Assembly (NCBI GenBank): GCA_025200525.1
Contig: JANUSC010000052.1
Coordinates: forward strand, 248,001-312,000
Reading direction: 5' to 3'
DNA from: Camellia lanceoleosa
Taxonomy: Eukaryota > Streptophyta > Magnoliopsida > Ericales > Theaceae
Length of the DNA stretch: 64,000 bases
Under the pieces are notes generated by a model that saw only the letters and a program-made list of their open reading frames with translations, made no database searches and was not told the DNA's origin. Below are positions 23,078 to 34,919 of this stretch, piece by piece. The position numbers were made by a program, and so were the translations under genes. Positions within the stretch are counted from its first letter, which is position 1, and the number at the start of each line of letters is the position of its first letter.

Positions 23078-24426
23078 CTATACAAAACATGTCATGGATG
23101 GTCAAAACAACTGCAAACAGACCTTAAGCATACTAAAACATGCATAAAAGCTTCACAAAGCTTGGCCAAAACAAGTAAGCATAGTAGTCTAAATGCTAAG
23201 TACATGTTAAGGCAAATAATGGCATTACAAGACAAGTACGCAAAGCAAGTATGGTGTGTCTAGACCAATTAAAAACAGTGCTATATCATGAAAAAATAAG
23301 CACAAATACTAGCTAAGACATAGCCAACATGATCTCAACAATGGTGCTCACACATGAGGCTAAAATGGCACATATTGAAGGCAACAAAGAGAGGGGATGG
23401 CCCTCTCCTTCTTAGGACCTTAAAACACCATCCCCACCACTGAAATCCCTCTGGATTTCAGTGGTGAGGAGGCCAAGACAAGGTGGTCCCGGAGCTCACC
23501 AAAAATGCACAAAAATGAGGCCAAACAAGGCCTAAGAGGGGTCAAACAACCCCAAACACCAAAGCAACCTTAAACAACTATTTTAAGCACTAAAAATAAA
23601 AAATTTTATATGTTATAGACTAAGCTTAAAAATAGGTTCAAGGATGGCTAAAAGCCTAAGCAAAAATGGGGAATAAAGAGCAAGAACACTCACCCTTGTA
23701 GACCTCTTCAAGAAAGGAGTTCCAGCAGTCTTCCTTAGCTTGAATCCACTCAAGAACTTCAAGAACACCCCTTTGGCTCCTCAGAAACCAAGGTATAGTG
23801 TAATGGTAGGTGCCTTAGTGCAAAACTAAGAACAAACACACACAAAGGCAAAAAGAGAGGGAGATATAGAGATAGATAGATACACTATGCAAACCCTAAT
23901 CTCAGAGCTCTCTGGAGCTTTTTTGTAACCCTTGGGGAGGGAGGAGAAGGCCTCCTTTTATAGAGATTCACTCTTGCAAAGCTTACAAAACAAGCTAAGC
24001 AAGAGTGAAATCCCTCCATACATGTGTATGGAGGGGGTGCAAAGTGGGTGCCAGCTATCACAGCTGGCACAAAATATCTGCCAAAAGTAGATGCATAGTG
24101 GTCGGCCAGCCAAAAATGACAAATTGGCCAAAACAATGGTCGGCCGACCAAACATTTGGCCGATGGCAACAAAACAATGGTCGGTGGCCTCAAGCCATGG
24201 CCGGTGAGGTGTGGGGATGGCCAACAAGCCATTCCCTGCCCCTCAAAAGCAAAACACAAGTGTTTAGTGCAAAACCAAACATAAAACAGTCGAGTTGAGA
24301 GATCTTGAGGCAAGGCGCGTGGCCGAGACCTCTGGGAACTGAAGACGAACACAAACAATGATGATCACCGAGTGTTCAAATGGTGACGCCCGAGTCTCAA
24401 GGACGGTCAAAAATGGGGTGTCTACA
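23078..24426 (-). mobile_element. Solo LTR, promoter-side part
   Basis: Continuation of 411-3036 beyond element A. It ends GGGGTGTCTACA at 24426, followed by GTAGT. It holds a G-box-like palindrome (24012-24035, centre ACATGTGT, decayed) and a minus-strand CTATAAAAG (complement of 23955-23963). It is more diverged from A and B than their own LTR pairs, so it is older. Confidence 0.85.
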
Positions 24427-24431
24427 GTAGT
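24427..24431. repeat. Target-site duplication GTAGT, right copy
   Basis: Matches 406-410. Confidence 0.85.
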
Positions 24432-25648
24432 ATTATTAAGAATGGGAAGCTACTAGATGCTCGCAAAGAAGCACACAAGATCAGACTGAAGTCGGCGAGG
24501 TTCAGTCTGACAGTAGAAGGACATCTTTTCAGAAAGTCTTTTACTGGTCCCCTTTTGAGATGTGTGCATCCTTCACAAGTAGAAGACTTCTTGTATGAAA
24601 TACATGAAGGAGTATGTGGAAGCCACACTAGGGGCAGGTCACTTGCTCATAGGGCCATTACTCAGGAGTACTAGTGGCCCTACATGTAGAAAGATGCTGA
24701 AGCTTATGTCAGAAAGTATGAGAAATGTCAAAAGTTCACACCTTTGATACATCAACCAGCAGCAGATTTAAACCCAATGTCCAGCCCTTGGCCATTTGCC
24801 CAGTGGGGCATGGATTTTGTTAAATAACTACCTTAAGCGATTGGACAAAGGAAGTTCCTATTGGTAGCAACTGACTATTTCACAAAATGGGTGGAAGTTG
24901 AACCCCTCGCGAAGATTCAAGACATTGATGTGAAGAACTTCATATGGAAGAACATCATCACCAGGTTTGGGACCCCAAGGGCAATAGTAGCAGACAATGG
25001 TACACAATTTGACAGTAAGCTAATCAAAAGCTTTTGTGCAAAGTACAATATCAAGAACTATTACTCCACTCCAAGTTTCCCTCAGAGTAATGGTCAGGCA
25101 AAAGCATCCAACATGACTATCTTGGATGGGATCAAGAAGAGGCTGGAAGCAGCTAAAGGAAAATGGGTGGAAGAATTGCCTAACGTACTCTGGGCATATT
25201 GGACTACGCCGAGAAGATCAACTGGGGAATCCCCATTTGCCATGGCTTATGGCACAGAAGCAGTTATCCCACTAGAAGCTGGCATTCCTGGGATCAGAAC
25301 CCAGGGAGTAGAGAATGGGACTAACGAGGCATTCCTGGCCCGAGATCTGGACCTACTGGAAGAAAGAAGGGAGAGAACAGCAATTCGGCTTGGGGCATAC
25401 CAACAGCAGCTTGCTAGGGCTTACAATAAAAATGTCAACCTAAGAGAGTTTCAAGTTGGGGACCTCGTCCTAAGAAAGGTCGTCGGCAACAAGAAGGATC
25501 CCAAAGAAGGAAAGCTGGGCCAAAATTAGGAGGGGCCTTATAGAATCATTTCGATCGCTGGCAATGGGGCATATCGGCTTGAAGACAGTGAAGGCAAGGA
25601 GTTGCCAAGACCTTGGAACACTTGCAACTTAAAGTTTTTCTATCATTA
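24432..25648 (+). pseudogene. Ty3/gypsy (Tat-type) integrase, broken
   Basis: Continues the polyprotein interrupted at 410. It has an N-terminal zinc-binding region (H-E-G-V-C-G-S-H ... C-x2-C: Y-E-K-C-Q-K) and a catalytic core with Asp in V-A-T-D-Y-F-T-K-W and Asp in V-A-D-N-G. The third acidic residue, Glu in the family's G-Q-x-E motif, is Lys (AAA, 25101-25103). The C-terminal part (Q-V-G-D-L-V-L-R, G-P-Y-R-I) runs to about 25648. In-frame stops lie near 24674, 24690, 24826 and 25528. The longest open stretch is 24861-25529. Integrase would insert the element's cDNA into the host genome; this copy cannot. Confidence 0.9.
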
Positions 25649-25734
25649 GGCTTTTTTGTTTTTCGAAATTTATGTCATGATTTTCTTAGCCCATGTAATA
25701 ATAAAAATTTTTAGCTTGATTTTTTATTTTATTT

Positions 25735-26160
25735 TAATTTTTTTTTAAGAATTTGAAAATTTGTGTAATCAGTCCTTTGGCGATGTTTCTGATTGAAACA
25801 TGACGAATAATTTTGACTTATTAGATAACAGAGTTGAATTATACTTGCATATAATAGAGTTGAGCTAAGTTGGTGATGTTTTTGATTGAAACATGACAAA
25901 TAACTTAGACTTATTATATGACAGAGTTGAATTATACTTGCATATAATAGAGTTGAACTAAGTTGGCGATGTTTCGGATTGAAACATGACGAATAACTTA
26001 GACTTATTATATGGCAGAGTTGAATTATACTTGCATATAATAGAGTTAAACTAAGTTGGTTATATTTCTAATTGAAACATAACGAATAACTTAAACTCAT
26101 TATATGGCAGAGATGAAATAGGACTTGCATATAATGGAGTTGAACTAAGTGGGTTTAGCA
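25735..26160. repeat. 93-bp tandem repeat, about four copies
   Basis: The word GATTGAAACATGAC recurs at 25791, 25884, 25977 and (as AATTGAAACATAAC) 26070, always 93 bp apart, with decay towards the right. It lies just downstream of integrase in the old gypsy element. Confidence 0.85.
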
Positions 26161-26899
26161 TAGCCTTACCATGTTGGCAGAATTAAGCTTAATAATGAAA
26201 CTAAGTGCATTTCAGTTAGATTGACAAAGAAACCAAGGTTGAGAACCTCGACTAGTCTTTGTTTGAATCTGACTTCGACAAAAACTATACGTACTTAATG
26301 TGGACATAAGTGAGACTTAAGTTCACATTAGGGGGCAAGGAGCTGGAGAATGATAAGTAAAAGTTTAAAGTACCTGGGAGTTGGAATTTTATAGAGAAAT
26401 TTACAAGCTAGAGTTGGCTTAATACTTGTTGAAATTTTCAGAAAAATTTACAAGTTGAAGTTAGGCCGAAGTAATATTGCAAGATATACATACGTACTTG
26501 CCGAGATGACTAGGTTGCCAAACTTGGGAAATATATAAAACAAAAGTCTTGATAGGTGAGAGTGAAGTGGCAAGTTTAAAACAACACTTGTGAAAATGTT
26601 TTCAAAGTGTTAAGCCAAGGCCGAGATAAACAATCAGAAGTTATGTCCGAGATATTTTACTCCGAGGAGACTATACAGTTAAAGAAATAAATTGAAGACA
26701 TGCCAAATTATTCTAAGTATGAAAGTGGTAGAACACACATAAAAGAAAAGAAGACATTCAAACACTTAGAAGAAAGGAGGAAACTTGAATTCACAAAAGA
26801 TTACTTGTTTAGATTACAAAAGCGGCAAATCGGCCAAATATAAAACTAAAACATTGTTCAAGCAAAACAAAATACAAACAAAGGAAAAGAAGAAATATT
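26161..26899. other. Non-coding spacer of the old gypsy element
   Basis: AT-rich, stops in all frames, no repeat or gene seen. Confidence 0.5.
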
Positions 26900-29289
26900 C
26901 TAAGTGCTAGGATTGGCTTGATCGGCTGGTGGTGTTGCACTCTTGTCGGCCACTATCTCGGCATCAATCTCCAGCAGAGTCTGATCCAGACTTTTCTCGG
27001 TGCACTGGATCTCGGCCTTAGAAATAGTTGGATTGGGAGAGACGTCCTTGGATACCAAGTCATCCTCCTCATCCTGAGTTAAGTCTATTTGCTTGTTGAG
27101 GGTAAGAGACTTGGGATCAGTGGCAGCCTCCCCTTCCTCTTCGTCGGCCTCACCATCGTCGGCATCACTTCGGCTTCATCACCGGAGTCCTTGGGCTTTG
27201 GTGGGAAAGGCACTTGACGTTGACTGATATCTCGAAGATCGGAGTCCAGGGAAACAGCCAACTTGTTGAGGGCCGTCGTCCACCCGAGGTAGTAACCTCG
27301 GTTACAAGCCAAGTTGACTTGCTGTTTATATTGGTCATGAACGGCGGCTTGCCCCTTTTCAAAGGGTTTTTTGTTGCCTGCCTTTACCTTGGCCTCCTTA
27401 TTGGCAAGAGCCTCCTAAAGCTTGTCCTCCATGTTAGCTACCTTGGCATTGGCAGTTTCAAGGTCAACTCTTGCTGCCTCGGCTTCATCTTCGGACATTT
27501 TGGCATTTTCCTTAGACAGACCTTGAGCAGCTTTGGCGTCCTTGGCCTGGTCCATTAGAGCGCGATTGCTGGCCTCAGCCTTGTTGAGTGAAGAGAGGAA
27601 TTTGGCTGCTTCCTTGGTCTTTTTCACCAACTCCTTCCTCATCATCTTGGTTTTTGCAACATACGAATGGGCATGTTGAATAGCTTGCAAGAAGCAAAAC
27701 AGATTAGTAAGATTTTGTCTAAAGTGTAGAAAGAACTATGAAGAGATGAGTATTAAAGGATTACCAGAACCGAGTGTTGTATCATGAGAGCAAAATTCTC
27801 ATACTCATGGAACTCGGCCATGCGGTTCATGTCTTCGGACAGAAGAATTGTCGCAGACAGGGCCACACCGACTTCAAGGTTCGCAGCATTGTCACCGGCG
27901 GTAAGAGGTCTGTCGTCGAGCATGATCTCGGGCGCCTAGATCATGCTTTAGGAGTAGCTGCTGCCTTCTTGGTGATCGAACCTTGGCTTTTTGGCCGGTG
28001 GGCCTCTGATGCTGGGTCCTTGGCTGGACATTTTTCGGCGGAAGGGGCGTTCTTCTCAGCCTTAGCTAGCTTTGAGATGGGCACAGTGTCCTCAGAATCG
28101 ATCTGAGTCACTGTGGCTTTGTTTTGGCCTTCTTCATCCGTTTTGGCTTTGGGGTTAGTTGGGAAGGAGAAGATGAGGATTGAACTGTCACTACCTCGGG
28201 GATGTTAACGAGCAGGTCTTCAACAACTGCTGGTTTGCGCCCCATTTCGTCGGCGGTGGCGGTGACAGTGACTTTGGTGCCAAAGTGAATTGCTAGTAGT
28301 GCAGTAGGTGGGTTGGTTGGATCGTAAGCCGATGACTTAGTACTTTGGCATTTTCGGCTACGAGTTCTACCGGCAAGAGTGTTGGCAGGAACTTAATGAC
28401 GACGTCAGCGATTATGTGGAGGAATTAATTGCGGAGCAGAGGTGGATGGTTGCTCTACAGGACTAGAGGTTGATCTCTGGTCTGGTCGTGGCAGAAGGAG
28501 GGGACTTGCTCTTCTTGGGGATGTTGGACAAGGTAGATTTGTAGGTTGGGATGTAATTGAGCAGTAGGGGGGTTTTTGCACTGGTTTGACTGGTAATTCT
28601 AGAAGCCTCTTGAAGTCTTTACTAGGGAAGAAGGTCTTACGAAAATCTTTTGGTGGCTGAGGGAGAGCTGCAATTACAAACCCAAACATTAGAACATATA
28701 AAGGAATAAAAGTGATAAAACTTAAAAGCATGTAAAGTGACACTTGGTTCTTACCATTACCTTCTTTAAACACTGTTCGACTTAAGGGGTAGAGGTGAAG
28801 GTCGTCATTAGGTGGGAACTCCCAGTTGCCCGAGACGATGAAATAATCATCTCCAGCACCTTTGTTGGAGTCTGGAAGGTCAGGTAGGAGTTTGTACTTA
28901 GTGGATCTCGACTTGAGGTAATAGACATAACCTTTTTCGGATTTCAGGCCACACATGGTGTAGCAATATTGGATGTCAGCAAGTGTTATCCTAGTATTTT
29001 CATGACTAGCTAGAGCAATTATACCGTTGATAACCCTATAGGAGTTAATGGCCAGTTGTATCGAGTTGAGCTTATAGTAGTGAAGAATTTCTCGGAAAAG
29101 AATGTCTAGAGGGAACCTAAGTCCACACTTTATGAAAGCGACTACGGGGAAGGACATGGAGTCCCCATCAGGCATGATGGAGTCCTTCTCCCCTGCCAGC
29201 TTGAGGTGGACATCGACTGAGATGGAGAACTCTTTCCTAAAGTGTTCCAACTTGGAAGGGGAGTCGACTCTCCACCTGAATATACCCAT
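26900..29289 (-). pseudogene. Antisense accessory gene of the Tat-type element (putative gypsy-type transposon domain), broken
   Basis: True ATG at 29287-29289. The first 180 or so residues contain F-P-V-V-A-F-I-K-C-G-L-R-F-P-L, then F-R-E-I-L-H-Y-Y and N-S-Y-R-V-I-N-G, matching the domain called 'putative gypsy type transposon' (PF04195), known antisense in Tat-lineage elements. An 87-bp GT-AG intron (28754-28668) is a multiple of three without stops. A second intron (about 27764-27684) precedes a Lys/Glu/Ala-rich coiled coil (27683-27420) and a further conserved block (V-N-L-A-C-N-R-G-Y-Y-L-G-W-T) and acidic tail ending at TAG 26900. Stops (for example after the coiled coil near 27415) and frameshifts interrupt it. 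Its molecular role is unknown. Confidence 0.75.
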
Positions 29290-30458
29290 GATATCGGCTT
29301 ATGAAGATTAAGGTAAAAATTTCAGAAAAGAATGTTTGGTATGGGTTTAAGGACCTCGGCTGAATCCTAGAGAGCACTGGAGTAATGGTTTTTGAGGATC
29401 TACGGAGATTTTGGTTCAGTTTTCCTAAGGAACAGAGTTCTAGATCAAATCCCAAACCTAAAACTACGTAGATACAAGAATCAAAGGCAAGAATTTGGAA
29501 ATAAAGCAAGAAAAACAGAAAAGAATAGTGGTTCAGACTCAAGAAAACAAATAGATATTCAAGAACAATGAATAAAGTGTGTGCAGATGTGCAAAGCCAA
29601 GGACAGTGGCAAAATAACAAGTGTATGAGCAGTATGTCTGTGCATATACCCAGAAAAAGATTAGACAAACGCATAATTGCAAACAAACATGATGAAATTT
29701 AAAACACAGACGAAAATTCAAGAACGTGAATGGATTCATAATGGCAACAAAAAAAAACACAATGAAATTTTGAAATAAACTAAAGACTGAAAAGGGGGAA
29801 AAAAGCGACTCACCGAAGAAAATGACGCCGGTATGAGGTATGCCGGAGTCAGACGGTGACAGTAAGTGGAGCAGGTTAGTGAATGCTTCGCCGGAGGAGG
29901 TGAATGGAAACAGTTGCAAAAAGATTTGAAAGAACGAAACTGGAGGTTTCTTGTTTAAAGAGAGAAAAAGCTTGAACTCAGATGGAAAACAAAGGATGCA
30001 AAAGTGAAGATACAGACAGAGAAAGTGTTTTTGTTAAAACACGAAAATGCAGCAGAATTTCAATGAATGTACCTTGGACGAGGTGCCTATCAGGCGGCGT
30101 GCACAGAAGCGACGTGACTTGATGGTGCGTGTCAGGTATGAATCTATGAGAAAAAGACGCATGGTGAAAGCGGTTGAGAAACCGTGCATAACAGCTCATG
30201 AACAAATAGAACTCTTGGAGTTCTTCATTTAATGTAGCGAGAACCTCGGTTATAGGGATGATCTCGGTTAAGGAACTTAAAGAACTTGGTTCTTTGGTCA
30301 TTGATAAAGTAGACTGTAGAGTCTTGGTCATTCGAAACTGACGTGTGATGATCTCAGTCATGAAGGATAGTTTGAGTCCTAGCCGATGTGCTATATAGAC
30401 AAATGGCATAGGTTCCATCACCTCAGGATGCCGAGATAATAGAACCTAGGCGGCAGTT
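29290..30458. other. Spacer between antisense gene and 3' LTR
   Basis: Probable promoter/leader side of the antisense gene. Open minus-strand frames here (29237-29919, 29978-30421) are low-complexity hydrophobic translations without recognisable domains. I see no gene. Confidence 0.5.
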
Positions 30459-31002
30459 GTGGGGGCATATTTTGTGAATGACAACACGTGGCCAACGTAA
30501 CATCGAAGTGTTAGCTGAGGAGCCACGTGTCTTGGTCATGACGCTGAGGTGATCTTGGCTAGGTCGAGGTTATCTACGGAGATACCAGAATCTGAGATGA
30601 ACAGATAAGGAACAAGAGTCCTAGAATGGGGGAGGACCTCAGTCTGGATAAAGATAAGGCTCTTAGGGAGTTTATCTCTATCTGGCTGGGAGTCCAAGAC
30701 GAGCATTGAGCCAGAGTCCATTGAAACTAGGCTTCTACAAGGATCAGGTTAGTGCTGGCTATAAATATAAGGCACCATCGTGGGTCTAAGGTATGTTTTT
30801 TTGTATTCTGGCTAGTGAGTTAAGCACTGTTTATTATCTTTGAGAGATAACTGAGCATTGACTTGATCGTCGGAGTGCCCCCAGGTGGACGAACCACTGC
30901 TAGAGTCTTATCTTTCTATGGCAAGTTGTTCGGGGGAGATCTATTCTGCCGGTGCTCTCCAGCTAGGTACCTGTTTGGCAGTGTGGTCAGAAATCAGCAT
31001 CC
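30459..31002 (+). repeat. Probable 3' LTR of the old Tat-type element
   Basis: Starts near GCAGTTGTGGGGGCATAT (purine-rich tract and TG), has a TATA box CTATAAATATAAGG at about 30759, and carries ACTTGATCGTCGGAGTGCC near 30860, a word I recognise from R/U5 of many plant Tat-type LTRs. The end is placed at the CA of AAATCAGCA. The 5' LTR is outside the window, so the borders cannot be checked by pairing. Confidence 0.5.
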
Positions 31003-31793
31003 ATAACAACTATAATGTTGAGCCTATTAATGGACCAAGGAAAAACAAGCAGGGGATCAATCAACAACACATCAAACACATCATAAACTTTTCTCTATCT
31101 TTAAGAATAGTTCTGATCAAATCTTTAGGAATAGTTTATCTTAATTCTTAGGAATAGGATAGCATTAGTTTGTTACCAAATTCTATTTATCAACAGAATT
31201 TTTGCACTTTTTGAAGTTTAATGAAGTTATTTTTTAATTGTTTCATTTGAACCACTTGTTGGAATTTAATTGCGTTATTGGTGAAATTTATAGCCAAATC
31301 GTTTGTCGATTGTAGCTTTACAAAAATTTTGCTAACAAAGTGGAAAACACAATGGATGAAGGAGAATGGAGAGGCTATAATAGTGATAGAGGAAGAGAAA
31401 AAATAAAAGTAAATCTTGTGATTTATTCAAAATAAAGATTTAGATATAGATGCTTTTGATTAGATACAAATTAACGAATCATACCCTCATCTAAATTCTA
31501 TTATTTCAAAATTTTAAAATTTCGATTTAGATACAGATGTTTTTTATTAGATATAGATTAACAAATCATATTGCTATATAAATTTTATTATTTCAAAATT
31601 TTTAATTTTTAATTTGAATTTTTATTATGTTAAAAAATTAGAAATTAGGGTTATGAGAAAAGAAAAATTTCAAGAACTACCACATGAGAGAGAACGTCAA
31701 CTGTATATTAGTATTGAAGTTTGGAGAGTTTAGAGAGCTCGCTACATTTGTTTATATAGATAGCAGAGCCAGCCCAACAGCAAAACAGTTGAG
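31003..31793. other. AT-rich sequence, nothing recognised
   Basis: No open frame with a domain. It holds two similar stretches around 31436-31520 and 31530-31610 (GATTTAGATA-CAGATG, then AATCATA and TTATTTCAAAATTTT), i.e. a decayed short duplication. Confidence 0.5.
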
Positions 31794-31872
31794 ACAACTG
31801 CCTAAGGCCCCCAAATGAAGAAGGCCCAATTGTTAAGATCTATGTATATTTATAAAAAGAAGGCTCAATAAG
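31794..31872 (+). repeat. Direct repeat bracketing the MULE, left copy
   Basis: About 79 bp containing CCAAATGAAGAAGGC and TCTATGTATATTTA; repeated in the same orientation with few changes at 58313-58390. Confidence 0.75.
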
Positions 31873-32334
31873 AAAGAGAAAGAAAAAGGGGGACTTACCA
31901 GCCGGTCCCATGGAAATAGGTTAATACTAGTCAAGTCCTGTCCTATTTCCATTTCCAATTTTACCCCTCTATATCACACCACACACGTGAAGCAAAGAAG
32001 CCATCACGAGCTCTCTTTTGCGCGCGTGACGCACACACACCTTTTCAAGGGTTCTATTGCAGACGAACTTGTGAAGATTTGGAAACCATTCTGAGACAAT
32101 TTTCGATTTGGAAATCGAAACAAACGAAAAGATTTTCGACGAATCTCCCATTGTTTCCAAAGAAATCAGCAATTGTTTTCATACCGATTTTGAACAAATC
32201 CCCAAAAAATATTCCACCGTTTCGATCTATATTTCGATTCGGACATCTACTTTCCCTGTTTAGTTCATCTTCAACAAACATGCCAATCAAATGTGAGTCG
32301 TACTCATCTTCCCTTCTTCTTTCATAACTATAAT

Positions 32335-32960
32335 TAAGTGATAAAATTTAACTTGAAGCTATTTTTAATGTGTATCATATAGTATTAATTTATCAGTGAT
32401 ATTCAACTTCATAATAATCATATCTTCATGCTCATTTGCTATACAATGATGGATTTGTTTACTTTTGCTAATTCAGTGATAAAATTTGCTATACAATGAC
32501 AGATTTGCTTACTTTGCCTAATTCAGTGATAAAATTTGCAATAAGAATGATAGATTTGCTTAATTTTCCTAATTGAGTGATAACATTTGCTATACAATGA
32601 CGAATTTCCTTACTTTGCCTAATTCAGTGATAAAAATTGTTATAACAATGATAGATTTGCTTAATTTTCCTAATTGAGTGATAAAATTTGTTATAATGAT
32701 GGATTTGCTTTCCTTCGTCTTTCATAACTATAATTAAGTGATAAAATTCGACTTGAAGCTATTTTTAATGTGTACATACAGTATTAATTTATCAGTGATA
32801 TTCAACTTCATAATAATCATATCTTCATGTTCATTTGCTATACAATGATGGATTTGCTTACTTTTGCTAATTCAGTGATAAAATTTGCTATACAATGACA
32901 GATTTGCTTACTTTGCCTAATTTAGTAATAAAATTTGCTATAACATTGACAAAAGGAGTT
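32335..32960 (+). repeat. Degenerate tandem repeat of about 50-60 bp in the MULE
   Basis: Units like TTCAGTGATAAAATTTGC ... GATTTGCTTACTTTGCCTAA recur at about 32474, 32524, 32574, 32624, 32677, 32735 and 32872. A segment of about 140 bp beginning CTTTCATAACTATAATTAAG is also duplicated (32319 and 32718). Confidence 0.75.
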
Positions 32961-34395
32961 GACCATGCAACCTATGTGTATTTAAATGATATTGACAAAA
33001 TATTGAAGAGTGAAGATTTGGCAGGCATTGTAAATTGAATTTGTAACTCATTAAAATAACATTTTAGTTTTTGATTTATATTAATTCCTTGTTTTATTTT
33101 TTGTTTTTAACACAAGTAATAGAAGCATATGCAGAACACTTGCTTGCACAAAAACAAGGAACAACATAATTCATATTCATTTCAAGTTTCCATGTAAGTA
33201 ATACATAGTATTTGTCCTTTTTTTATAGATATTTATGTATTGGTTAATGAAAAAATTCTTTGTGATCTTCACGACATCTCATCTATGCTAGGAAATTATT
33301 CAAGAAATAAGTTTTATTAGTGTATAATCTCTGTTTGCTTAACTGAGTAATGAATTTTGCAATGCAATGATAAATTTTGATATGGAGTGATAAAATTTTG
33401 ATCACGGTAATAAATTTACTTAATTTTGTGGTAGCAAATTATTTAAGCCTTTCTGTTTATGTTGTGTGGTTAAGTTCATTATTGTGATTTTATAATACTT
33501 TGTTTGCTTAATTAAGTTAAAAACAAAGTATTATAATTGATATTATAATACAAGTACTTCAATTTATCACTATAAATTGCATACTTGCCACCTACTTAAT
33601 TTGAAAAAGCTTAAATTAACATTATCTTTTTTGTTTATATTAGTTAGCACTTATTGACAACAAAGAGAATGCTGAACAAGTTGATGCCTGAAACCATGAA
33701 TGGAATATACCTTCTCTTCCCAATCCCCTAAAATTTTCATTGAACAATACTTGTCCTTGACATTGAAGAAGGTTCATGGAAATTCTACAATTTCATGAGA
33801 CCAAGGGGTGCAATGCGTAAAGATCCATACTTCAATGCCACAAATGAAATGGTAAAAATGTTTTCACTATCAAACTTACCATTAATCCAATACATCAATC
33901 CTGATGCATGCTCAATTATACATAAAAAAATTATACAATAATATATTTTATCATTCTTTAAATCCATGGTTTCACATTAATTGTTTCAACTGACTTTCTA
34001 ATAGAATAATTATACAAATCTATATGTTGTACAGAAAGATTATTAACAAGTACATAAAGGAAGAGAAGTCAACTCTCATCGCCCCTGATAAATTTCAACA
34101 GGAGACAGAGAGAGTCATCAACAACCCACAGTAAGAAGACACTTCGTAAGTTGATCAATAACAAAACACTTTTATAAAAAATAAAAAAAAAATGCAACGA
34201 AACCAAATTATAATATTTTGTTTTCAAAATGTTTTTGCAGGCTTGATTGTGGAATCGTTGTTTGCTATATGATGAGGTAATATGTTTCCAGCAACAACAT
34301 AATGTCTACTTTTTCCAAAGAAGAATGTAATCAATTGAGAGCCGATATATTAACTATCTTCTTAACTGACCAACAAACTGCTCAACAATAAATAG
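32945..34395 (+). pseudogene. ULP1-like SUMO/ubiquitin-like protease domain (C48 peptidase), broken
   Basis: Exon-like pieces: about 32945-33030 (Y-L-N-D-I-D-K-I-L), about 33116-33193 (E-A-Y-A-E-H-L-L), about 33700-33851, 34035-34130 and 34241-34395. Introns have good GT/AG ends (GTAAAA at 33852, ACAG ending 34034, GTAAGA at 34131, TTTTTGCAG ending 34240). The catalytic His is in N-F-H followed by TGA where Trp is expected; an Asp follows in V-L-D-I-E-E; the Cys is in L-D-C-G-I-V-V. A TAA after M-M-R and other stops kill it. Ulp1-type enzymes cleave SUMO-like modifiers; in MULEs their role is unknown. Confidence 0.75.
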
Positions 34396-34878
34396 TTGAT
34401 GAAAACATTGATGACTTGCCTCCGCAATAATCAATAGATCTGGAAGAAAAGAAAACATTTTGCGTGTTTGTTTGTTAGACTAATCAACAGATCTGGAAGA
34501 AAAGAAAACATTTTACTTGTTTGTTTCTTATAGTGTTACAGTGTAACAAAAAGGAAACATTGATTCATTTAGTTGTTAGAATGTGAATACTTCATACATT
34601 TGGCTTGTTTGGTTGTTGCAGTGTTATCTATATTTTGATCATTTTGGTTCATACTTTACTTCAATGAATATTACAATGCTTGGTTGTTACAATGTCAAAA
34701 TTACAGACAATACACTAAATGAAAATTTAGTCTTTTTTAGCTACATTTTTACCAGATCTGGCTTTGATATCAGTCTTACTTTATGCTTAATAATAGGTTT
34801 GGATCCCTTCATTTACTAACATGACATTTTTTTTACACTGATAAATGTATTACTGTTCAAACTAACAAAAATCAGTAA

Positions 34879-34903
34879 CTCTCTCTCTCTCTCTCTCTCT
34901 CTC
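34879..34903. repeat. (CT)n microsatellite
   Basis: About 12 CT units. Confidence 0.95.
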
Positions 34904-34919
34904 ACATTCTTTTTTCCTA

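Noticed and set aside
27774..28106. Plus-strand ORF of 110 codons
   Set aside because: Opposite-strand shadow of the antisense gene's conserved segment.
29237..29919. Hydrophobic minus-strand ORFs upstream of the antisense gene
   Set aside because: Phe/Leu/Ser-rich translation of A-rich DNA, no domain or conservation evidence.
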